Below, one piece after another: positions 55,179 through 64,000 of a stretch of DNA of 64,000 nucleotides. The notes under the pieces were generated by a model. The model was given only the letters and a program-made list of their open reading frames with translations, had not been told where the DNA came from and ran no database searches. The DNA lies in contig NW_020313057.1 in assembly GCF_003265705.1 (NCBI RefSeq), positions 5,440,107 to 5,504,106 on the forward strand. The letters are read 5' to 3'. Numbering within the stretch: the stretch's first letter is position 1; each line of letters opens with the position of its first letter. A program made the position numbers and the translations under genes. This DNA comes from Callorhinus ursinus. Its lineage: Eukaryota; Chordata; Mammalia; Carnivora; Otariidae.

Positions 55179-55413
55179 TTTTGTTTTGTTTTTATTTTTT
55201 AAAAATATTTTATTTATTTATTTGAAAGAGAGAGAGAACACAAGCGGAGGGGTGGGGGGCAGAGGTAGAGGCAGAGGGAAAGGGAGAAGCAGATTCCCCA
55301 CTGAGCAGGGTGGCGTGGGGCTGGATCCTAGGATCCTGGGATCGTGACCTACCTGATCCGAAGGCAGACACTTAACTGATTGAGCCACCCAGGCCCCTTT
55401 TGTTTTGTTTTTA
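55179..55413 (-). mobile_element. Can-SINE (minus) with perfect 16-bp target duplication
   Basis: The body at 55195-55397 is flanked by ttttgttttgttttta at 55179-55194 and 55398-55413. The head has decayed to 'gagccacccaggcccc'. Confidence 0.96.
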
Positions 55414-55659
55414 AATAATGTAGTTGATTGGAATGTGTTCATCTAGGCAGTTACAAAACGTGAACTAATATTAAGCAAAATAAGATATGGTTAGTTGTAG
55501 AAATTATTCTTTGAACTTGGAATTATACTTTGAACTCACAAAAACTCCAGAAAAAAAATTACTGCATTTGTTCTATATTTGTAGCAGAGGAGGGCTGGAT
55601 CTGTTTGAGTTCTTTAGAAACTTCAGTTTAATGTGACTTTCAGTATGATTAGGATTAAG

Positions 55660-56050
55660 TGGGTGAAGTTTATATGAAGTTAATGTAGTGAATTAGATGT
55701 GATAATCTGTAGAGATGTGAGGTTGTTAAAGAACTGTGTTTGGGGAAGAAGTATAGTGTGTCTTGATTATAGGGTCCATGGATGGGGAGTGTAGGGGATG
55801 TGTTGGGAATTTCACAGCCATAAATTGGGACCAGACTTTCAAGGATTATTTTTGACACACTGAGATTTATCCTATAGCTATGCAGAAAGCAGCAGGATAT
55901 GAAGTTAGCATTCAGGTGATACAGGGTAGAGGACATAGAAGTAGGATTCATCATTTTGGGAATATATGTAATCACTCATGGGAGAGAAGATGAGGAGAGA
56001 GAACCTAAGGAAACCCTGTTAGTAAGGGAGACAGACCTTGAGATGACAGT
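55660..56050 (-). mobile_element. Possible L2 fragment (antisense)
   Basis: 'ttgacacactgagatttatc' and 'gcattcaggtgatacagggt' with 'agaggacatagaagtaggat' loosely match the antisense L2 body. The match is weak. Confidence 0.35.
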
Positions 56051-56329
56051 GTTCTCCTGTATGAGGACATTAGTGCATATACTTGTACAGGAGGAATTTA
56101 GTCGGGAGCAGGCGAAGAAGAGGGCAGGGCTTCAGAGTCTTTTTGGTTGCTTTCCAGTAGGGCTCTTGCCAGCCTTACATCCACTTTGTTTGTACCTGTG
56201 CATCTGGATGTAGCTGGAGAATCCATCACAACATTCTGACTCGTTGTACTTGAAATTCATTATCATGAACTTTAGCGGGCTTTTCATGCTGCCTAGCAGT
56301 CATATTATCTTACTGCCTTCATGTCAGTG

Positions 56330-56890
56330 ATGATCTCTGTTTCCTCCCTTTCCTCAAACCTTCAACCTTCTCCTCCCCATACTGGGTTCTCAGCTGGTTG
56401 TCATCCTTCTTTACTAAGAAACTTGAAGCTAATTGCTTCAGTGGACTAACAGACTAACACTGTCAGAGTTAGCTACATCACATCAGCTGAACCCATGTAC
56501 CGTGCCTGTTCTTACTTAGATGAACTGTCTCTGCTCCTGTGTAATGCAGCCCCTCTCCTTGTGCACTATTCTCTGTCCTCTCATCCATTCCTCAACGTAG
56601 CTCACTCAGCTATTATTTCTGTTTGTCATCAGTGTCCCTCCTCTAATGGATCATTCCCATCATTACACCATACGTTGTTATTTCTCTCATCAAATGAAAA
56701 ATTTCTTCATTTGACTTTACCTCCCTTGCCAGCAGCTATTCCATTTCTTTGTTTCCCTTTGCAGTAAAGCTCCTCCAAGGAGTTGTCTGTACTCCCTGTC
56801 TTCAATGTCTGCTCTTCCTTTTTCTTTTAAATTCACGTTAGCCAGACTTTCGGCCCCATGACTCCAATGTAACATTGGTGATAATCCAAT
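56330..56890 (+). mobile_element. L2 LINE reverse-transcriptase fragment (sense)
   Basis: The plus strand follows L2 ORF2 in order. One frame gives NGSFPS and HTLLFLSS (about 56650-56695), and a shifted frame from about 56755 gives PFAVKLLQGVVCT then DFRPHDSN, which match the N-terminal side of the L2 reverse transcriptase. It is broken by frameshifts and stops. It is the best preserved L2 in the window. Confidence 0.82.
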
Positions 56891-57599
56891 TTAAAATTTG
56901 CTTTTAACATCGTAAGTCTTATTTGAATTATAATATGTTATTCACACCACTTTAAATTCCTGCGTTAAGTATAATGTATTTAGGGAAATGTGTAGACTTT
57001 ACCATTCATCTGTAGTTGCTATGGTTGTATCATAAAGAGGAACTTAAAATGGAAACAAATTTTAATTGCTGTTCTATCATATTGGGTACCACACTTGTTG
57101 GCTTTGTAATCTTGGGCCCCATAGGTCTGTTTTTGTGACTGTTTCTTAATCCTTCCTACTACTAAGAAGTTTTCTAACTTTGACCAAAACAGATGGTTTC
57201 AGGTTTTCCTCTAATATGTTAAATGAAGTTGTGAATGAATAACTGAGCTGAGTGAGCATGAAAATAATTAATGTGCAGGAGGTTTAGTATAGAAAGAAAA
57301 CAAAATATTCAGCAAAGTTAGTCTGATGCATAATTAATGATATCCATAATTGATATGGAGTTGTATGGTTTAGCGTTTAGTAATCTGTTCAAAATTCTTT
57401 TGAGGATATGCAGTTATTTTAGAATTATTTTAAAATCCTCTGGTTATGACCCCAAAGGAAATAGTTAGTGAGCTTTTTTCTTTCACAAAAGGAATATAAA
57501 AAATCCATTTCCTCAGTTGGTGGTACCTCTGAAGTTGAGAGCAAGATTAATTGGCTCAAAAGTGTTGAGTCTAATTAATTTGTTGTTAAAGAGAGATCT
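56891..57599. other. Unique AT-rich sequence
   Basis: I see no repeat, exon or RNA gene here. Confidence 0.45.
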
Positions 57600-57900
57600 A
57601 GAGAGGTCTGACTCTTCCTGACCTTTCTGTATGCTAAAATCTCCCACTGTGTGGATTGGTCTATTTTTCCTTTTATCTCTCATTTTTGGCTTTATATATT
57701 TTGAACCTATGTTATTAGGTTCATATTTACGTCTTCCTCCTGGTTTGATTCTTTTGTTGCTGTGAAATGTTCCTTTTTATCTCTGGTGATGATTCTTGCC
57801 TCATTCTGCTTTGTCTAACATGCATACAGTGATAACAACTTTAAATTCATGTTTGCATGGTGTATCTTTCCCCATTCTTGTTACTTCCATCCTTATATTT

Positions 57901-58119
57901 AAGATGGGTCTTCTCCTCCTCCTCTTTTTTTAAAAGATTTTATTTATTTGAGAGAGAGAGAGAACAGAGCATGAGGAGGGGGGCAGAGGTAGAAGCAGAC
58001 TCCCTGCTGAGCAGGGAACCCCATGCAGGGCTTGATTCCAGGACTCCAAGATTGTGACCTGAGCTGAAGGCAGCTGCTTAACTGACTGAGCCACCCAGGT
58101 GCCCCAAGATGGGTCTCTT
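57901..58119 (-). mobile_element. Can-SINE (minus) with 14-bp target duplication
   Basis: The body at about 57916-58105 is flanked by aagatgggtcttct (57901) and aagatgggtctctt (58106), near-identical. The tail start has an odd (CTC)n stretch at 57912-57924. Confidence 0.94.
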
Positions 58120-58147
58120 CTAAGTAGTATATATCTGTATGGTTTTT

Positions 58148-58380
58148 AAAAAACTGATTATTGGGCACCTGGGTGGCTCAGTTGGTTGAGTGACTGCCTT
58201 CGGCTCAGGTCATGATCCTGGAGTCCCGGGATCGAGTCCTGCATTGGGCTCCCTGCTTAGCGGGGAGTCTGCTTCTCCCTCTGACCCTCCCCCCCTTGTG
58301 CTCTCTCTCTGTCTCATTCTCTCTCTCTCAAATAAATAAATAAAATCTTAAAAAAAATAAAAAATAAAAAACTGATTATT
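58148..58380 (+). mobile_element. Can-SINE (plus), first of two at the same target
   Basis: The body at 58163-58365 lies between aaaaaactgattatt (58148-58162) and aaaaaactgattatt (58366-58380). It is the 'ccctctgaccctcc' variant. Confidence 0.96.
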
Positions 58381-58595
58381 TTAGGGGCACCTGGGTGGCT
58401 CAGTCAGTTGGGTGTCTGCCTTTGGCTCGGGTCATGATCCTAGGGTCCCAGAATTGAGCCCCGAATTGAGCTCTCTGGTTGGTGGGGAGTCTACCTCTCC
58501 CTCTCCTTCTGCCCCTCACCCCACTTGTGCTCTCTCTCTCTCACTCTCAAATAAAGGAATAAAAACCTTTAAAAAAATAAAAACTAATTATTTTA
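58369..58595 (+). mobile_element. Can-SINE (plus), second at the same target
   Basis: The body at 58384-58579 uses the middle target copy (aaactgattatttta) and ends at a third one (aaactaattatttta, 58581-58595). It is a more diverged copy than its left neighbour ('cagaattgagccccgaattg'). Confidence 0.95.
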
Positions 58596-59352
58596 ATCTT
58601 TTAATTGGAATGGCTCAGTCTGTGTACATATATTACTGTCATGTTTGGGTCTAAATCTGACTTTCTGTCTTCCCACCTATTTTAAATTCTTTTTCTGTCA
58701 TTTCTTACCATCTTTTACATTATTCAAATAATTTTTATTATCCATTTTCACACCTATTAGTTTGTTAGTTATAAATTCTTTTGCTACTCTTTGGTGTTAC
58801 CCTGGATTGTATTATTCATCCTTGACTTATTAGAACATATAATAAATTAGTGCTGTTCCCCACTTCCCAGAAAAATCTAAGAACCTTAAAATACTTGAAC
58901 TCCATTTATGTCTCACCTGCCTTTAGGCATTATTCATGTATGCTTTAAATCTGTATATATTTTAAGCCCCATGTTCTTAATATCCATGCATTTACCTTTT
59001 CTTTTGCTCTTTGTTTCTTCCTTCATGTCTGTTCTTCCACCAGGGCTCATACTCTTCCATCTGAAAAACTCCTTTTTATTATTTTATATGTGGATGCTGA
59101 CCATTAAGTATGTCAGTTGTGTGTCTGGAACTATCTTATTTCTGGATTCAATTCTCCTTTTCAGAGTTTCGGTTTAGAACTTTGCTATAAGTCTTAGTGC
59201 TGTGCCTTTGAAGGTTATCTTTTTTTTTTTTCTCTTGATGCTTTTAAGGTTTCTTCTTTGTCTTTAGATTTCCCAGGTTTTACTATGATGTGTCCAGGTG
59301 TTTTTTCCTTTGCTTGCATTTTGCTTGGAGTTTGTGTTGCCTTTTGAATCTG

Positions 59353-59576
59353 TGGATGCCATTCTTTTTTTTTTTTTTTTAAGATTTATTTATTTGACAG
59401 AGGAAAGAAAGAACAAGCAGGGGGAGCAGCAGGCAGAGGGAGAGGGAGAAGGAGGCTCCCTGCTAAGCATAGAGGCTGATGTGGGACTCTCTCCCAGGAC
59501 ACAGAGATCATGACCTGAGCCGAAGGCAGACACTTAACCGACTGAGCCACCCAGGCGCCCCTGGATTGCCATTCTT
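59353..59576 (-). mobile_element. Can-SINE (minus) with 14-15-bp target duplication
   Basis: The body at 59367-59561 is flanked by tggatgccattctt (59353-59366) and tggattgccattctt (59562-59576). Confidence 0.96.
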
Positions 59577-59870
59577 GCATATTAGCTCTTTAAAACTGTT
59601 TCTGCCCTATTATCTCTATCTTCCCTTTTGGGACTCCGATTACATGTATGTTAGACCATTTCCTGGTGCGTATATGTGTCCTATGCTGTTTCGTGTATTT
59701 TCCATCCTTTTTTCTCTTCTTGTTTCAGGGTATATATTTTCTATTGATTTGTATTCTAAATTATTAATCCTCTCTTTAGCTGTGTCTAATCTACTGTTAA
59801 GCCTGTCTGTTGAATTTTTAATTCAGTGATTGTATTTTTCAGTCCTAGAATTTTCATATAATTCTTAAAA

Positions 59871-62549
59871 AAAAAAAGATTACAAATCTTTGGTGAAAAT
59901 CTCCATCTTGTTATCACTTTTCCTGAACATACTAATTACAGAATTTAAAAGAAAATCTGTCTGAAATGGCAATATCTGTCTTACCTTGTAGTTCTCCCCC
60001 TCGCCTTTTTTGGGGTGTTATTTCTTCATATGCCTGCTAAGTTTTTATTAAATGGTAGCTATTATATATGAAAAATTTGTAGAGATTTTGGATAAACTTG
60101 TAGCTCTTGGCAGGCAGTTAGGGAAGAGGCAGAGCAATTTAGTCCATCATACCTGAGCTGTCTGAATTTTAGGATTTATAAAAAAGGCCTTGTTTATTTC
60201 TAGCTCTCCATGAATCCTAGGGTATAGTCATTCAGGGACCTCAGCTGGAAGTCTGGGGTGCCTATCAGTTTCCTGCCGAATTGATGGGTCCCGAACTCCC
60301 AATTTTTGTCTTCTTAGGACTTTGAGACTGACAACAACTCTTGTTTAGCTTTTTAACTGCTGTTGGTACTGTCTGCTTGGCAGTCTGTGATGCTTATGAA
60401 AGGCAAATGTATTGAGGAGTTAAGCCACTGAAATTTTAGGTTGACTTCTCTTTGTTTTCTTTCTCTGTGGGATTTTGGCCCTCAGGCCCTGGCTCTCCTA
60501 GCTACCCTGAGCTCTAGTGTGAGACGGAGAAATGCTGATTTTCTGTCTCTTAGCAGTTTTATCATGGGCAGTATTTTTACTCCTTTTCTCTAGTGCAGAC
60601 TACCCTCCCCCCCACAAGCAACCCATCTTCCTTCATTCTTACTGACTGTAATACAAATATGATGGCTGGAGATCTGGCAACCATATTTGTACCATGAGGT
60701 GACTTTGAGGACGTAAGCCTTAATTAAAGAGGATGTGGAGAAGAAAGAAAGATTGAGGAGCCTGAATTCCTGTTGACTCTGAGTCCTCATATCAGACCTG
60801 GATGATTTAGCTCTAGATTTCCTAGACATCAGGAAAGAAATCAGCATCTTCTCTTGTTTTAGCCTTGCGATTTTAAGTTTTGTGATAGTCCCAGATGAAT
60901 TTAATACCAATTAATAAAGTGAGGGTTCCTGGAATCAGAATAAGTATATACTCACATAACATACTAAGAGTCACTACTTCTCAGCCTTTTATTTAGTTGT
61001 GACATACATAGGAAGTGACATGCACCCGAGTGAATAATCTTGTGCACAGGTCCTCTAATATATCTGGTGTACTTGCCCAAATGCTATCACTTTAATTCCC
61101 ACAGAAGGAAACATGAAAATTCAAGTTAGTGAGAGGAACGTTCCTATAAGGAAAGACTTGACAAATTCAAGTGTTGTTGGTTATTGTTATTGGCAAATTA
61201 CTTATGACATACCTGCCACACTAACCCAGTAGACTGTACAGGGGGATTACAGTACACTGTCTTGAAACAGTGTTTTCCTTCCATTCAACAAATAGAATTC
61301 CATGGATAAAATATGGTTGTAGACTAATGTGGTGGGACAAATGAAAAAAGCAAGGGGTGATTGAAAAAAATATTCAGAAATTAGTGCGACATTACATGTA
61401 GAAGGATCAAAGAAAAAAAATGTTAAAGATGATGCTAAGCTTTTGAACTTAAAATCTGGCAGAGTAATGCTATTGGTACAGAAATAGGCAAATTAGGGAG
61501 GGGTTCCTTGCAAGGAAATAAATGTTTCATTACTTAAAATTAAGAATATGTTTAATTTAAGAAATAATTCTTTCTCTTGGTAGATATGAATTCTTTGCAT
61601 AATGTGGATTGTATTACACCAACATAAAAGAATTTTATCTTATTCCCACCTAAAGGTTATTGCAGGACTTTACCTAACCTGAGGTTGCAGCTGTTCTCTC
61701 ACATATTCCAAAGCTGTCTATCCATAGACAGTATTTTAGGAACTAGTTTTAAAACCATTTACATTCGAATGTATGTGATAGAACTATGACTCCATTGAAA
61801 ACAGGAATTCAGCATAAAGCAGCATTATTTCCTTATTTTGACAAAGATTATAATTAGCATCTTAGGACTTATGGTAGTATCTGTTCACATTTTTGAGGTA
61901 TACACTTAAGAATGACTGACTATCTTGACTCACTTGTTTAAGTTCACTGTCACTCAAAAGCTCTTTCTTTCTGCTTTTCTTTTTCTGGCTTTTCTTTTTT
62001 AGCCAATGAATAGAATTATTGTAATAAGTCTTACATTGCTGAATATAACCTTTGTTTTTTCTTAATTGGTGCGCATATGCCACGCCTCTAGGGCATATTC
62101 AAAGCTTTTACTTTTGATGGCTGGCATTTTGCTGTTCAGTCTTGGCAGGAAGTATAGTATAGTGAGAGCTAGTAGTGTGTAAGAATAGTTAGACAACAAG
62201 TTCACTTGTTAATAGAATGAATGTATAAATACTACGTAATTTATGTTAGTGAACATATGCATCTTTTGTTTAGGAATGTACTCTAAATTTAGTTGTACCC
62301 AATTACAGCCTATTCCAGGAACTACCATTAGGCTTCATAATTGAGCTGGCCTGATTGTTTGAAAGAATATTTGATCAAACAAAATTCCAGGCAAATAATC
62401 TGAATAGTCCTTAGAGTTTATGATAGGATCCAACCAATAACTTGAGACTCGGTGAACAGACCTAAACAATCCATTGTAGAAATTCATTGAGTTTTGCTAC
62501 GCTGCATGTAGACATTAACACTTGATTACTTGCACAAGATTTGGAGACA
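59871..62549. other. Mostly unique AT-rich sequence
   Basis: About 2.7 kb with no recognised SINE or LINE. The first 300 bases may still be L1-derived. A 106-codon minus frame at 60590-60910 has no recognised domain. Confidence 0.4.
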
Positions 62550-62689
62550 TAGAGGCCCATTTGTGGTGCCACTCCTTAATGACTGTATAATCATTGTCCA
62601 ATATTAACCTCTCCAAGTCTCAGTTTTCTCATCTCTACAATGGTACCTGTGTCACTAGGGTTGTGATTGGGATTAAATTAGAAAATTCT
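62550..62689 (+). mobile_element. MIR SINE fragment
   Basis: 'ccaatattaacctctccaag' then 'tctcagttttctcatctcta' and 'gggttgtgattgggattaaa' match the MIR core in sense. Confidence 0.75.
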
Positions 62690-63110
62690 TATTCATTCAT
62701 TTAGCCATTCAGGAAGTTTATTGAACCTCAGTGATGTGTCAAGTACTGTGCGAGGCACTGGTTTAGAGTGGTAGATACAATGATATGGACTGATCTGTGG
62801 GTTCGGTGGAGAAGACTGAAAACAAACAAGGAAACAAAGAAAATAATTATAAATTGTGATTTTTCTGTGAAGAAGATATCAAGGTGCCATGAAAGAGAAC
62901 AACTGAAGGAAGAAGAGGTAGCTCTTAGGTTGAGATGGGAAGAGTGGTAGCTGTGAGCCATATAAAGAGCCAGAGAATTCCAGACAGACGGAATAGAAGA
63001 ATGTGGGATGGCCCTGAGGCAAAATGAAAAAGGGGGATGCTGTGCCATTAAGAACTAAAATAAGGCCTGTGTGGTGGGAGTATTGTTTGCATACGGCGAA
63101 AAGTGGGATA
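62690..63110 (-). mobile_element. L2 LINE 3' region (antisense)
   Basis: 'aagtactgtgcgaggcactg', 'ccagagaattccagacagac' and 'gggatggccctgaggcaaaa' follow antisense L2 from its end inward. Overlapping open frames on both strands are by-products. Confidence 0.72.
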
Positions 63111-63489
63111 AATAGCTGTTTGTGATCTTTGCGGTGCCTACCCATGGTCCCTGATTGATGTTACTTGCTATCGTTGTTACAATTAAAATCATTTCTTACT
63201 TTATTTAGAGATCACTTAAAAACTTGAAGGAAGCAAATAGCTTCCAAAGTAGATGCAACAAAGTCAGTGCGTTGAAACTTGTATTTGCTGTTTAGAGAGA
63301 CCATTTAGCCCCTCACTCAGAGCCTATCGATTATTTTTCATATTGTGCACATAAATTTGGTTATTTGATTTTAGAACAGCCTAGAAATGGCAAACTGGGT
63401 GTATATTTAGAGATTCTCCAAAAATAGCAAGACATTAATAAAAATAAAACTCAAAGTGATTAGTGATTGTTAAAAATGTGAGATGATGA
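63111..63489. other. Unique sequence
   Basis: I see no repeat, exon or RNA gene here. Confidence 0.4.
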
Positions 63490-64000
63490 AATCTTTTTTA
63501 AAAAGATGTATTAAGGTATAATTTGCAAACAATGAAATTAATCCATTTGAAGCATGGAGCTTGATGAATTTTGGTAATTTTATAAAGTCATGTCATCACC
63601 ACCACATCTTGAATATACAAAAGTTCCATCAAGAATCCTAAAAATTCTTGTTTTCTTATGTCTGTTTGCCCTACCACCAGCCTCACTCAGGCAGCCCCTA
63701 ATCTGTTTTGTCACTAAAATTTTGCATTTAAAAAAAAAAATTTTTTTTTTTAAAGATTTTATTTATTTATTTGACAGAGAGAGAGAGAGGGAACACAAGC
63801 AGGGGGAGCGGGAAAGGGAGAAGCAGGCTTCCCGCCAAGCAGGGAGCCCGATGCGGGGCTCGATCCCAGGACCCTGAGATCATGACCTGAGCCGAAGGCA
63901 GACACTTAACCAACTGAGCCACCCAGGCGCCCCTAAAATTTTGTATTTTCTAGACTTGGATATAAATGGAATTATACGTTATGAGGCTTTTGTGTTTTAT
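63490..64000 (-). mobile_element. Old L1M 3' UTR (antisense), SINE inside, runs off the edge
   Basis: 'taaggtataatttgcaaaca', 'tggagcttgatgaattttgg', 'catgtcatcaccaccacatc' and 'ggatataaatggaattatac' follow antisense L1M order across the SINE at 63730. Confidence 0.82.
63715..63948 (-). mobile_element. Can-SINE (minus) with 15-bp target duplication
   Basis: The body at 63730-63933 is flanked by taaaattttgcattt (63715-63729) and taaaattttgtattt (63934-63948), one mismatch. It is the 'gggaacacaagcaggggga' variant with a full head. Confidence 0.97.

Larger units (their letters stand above)
57600..59870 (-). mobile_element. Long old L1 fragment (antisense) with four SINEs inside
   Basis: The left part (57620-58640) reads as antisense L1 ORF2 5' half: 'cctcattctgctttgtctaa' corresponds to the endonuclease region, and 'aagatgggtctcttctaagt' to the start of ORF2. 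The right part (about 59170-59870) is antisense ORF1-like coiled-coil text: 'actatgatgtgtccaggtgt', 'gtgtctaatctactgttaag' and 'ttttcagtcctagaattttc'. The order fits one L1 on the minus strand. The centre (58640-59160) is less certain. Confidence 0.75.

Overview
The window is repeat-rich, AT-leaning mammalian nuclear DNA and contains no intact protein-coding gene that I can recognise. The organism is a carnivoran, most likely a caniform of the bear/seal/weasel group (Arctoidea). The evidence is about 40 copies of a tRNA-Lys-derived Can-SINE (sense head GGGGCGCCTGGGTGGCTCAG, tail AAATAAATAAATAAAATCTT) and carnivore-type L1 3' ends. The copies carry the arctoid-like body rather than the dog SINEC_Cf body. 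By my count the SINEs cover about 12% of the window.

Layout: 1-2000 is old L1 with two abutting SINEs. 2000-10570 alternates SINEs, a young-type L1 3' end (6731-7195) and old L1 pieces. 10571-14777 is a long stretch almost free of recognisable repeats; it holds the best exon candidate (13414-13494), and it is preceded by one arm of a perfect 59-bp inverted repeat (9687-9745 / 10959-11017). 15-20 kb holds L2 pieces, an ultra-short L1 insertion and a nested Tigger MITE. 20.2-23.3 kb is mostly unique. 23.3-34 kb is L1M 3' ends plus SINEs, including two SINEs stacked on one target. 34.5-39.5 kb is mostly unique and holds a second, weak coding candidate (36115-36249). A 100-base assembly gap (40123-40222) cuts a carnivore L1 at its tail. 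40655-44411 is a near full-length Tigger DNA transposon with a decayed transposase and two younger SINEs inside it. 45-55 kb is SINEs and MIRs over unique DNA. 56.3-59.9 kb holds an L2 reverse-transcriptase fragment and a long L1 fragment with further stacked SINEs. 60-63.5 kb is mostly unique, with MIR and L2 at its end.

Most old L1 fragments and about two thirds of the SINEs lie on the minus strand. Since sense L1 is depleted from introns, this fits an intron of a plus-strand gene; both exon candidates are also on the plus strand. That is inference only. I found no undescribed genetic system. The most unusual structure is the 59-bp perfect inverted repeat, which looks like a recent template-switch copy or an assembly artefact.
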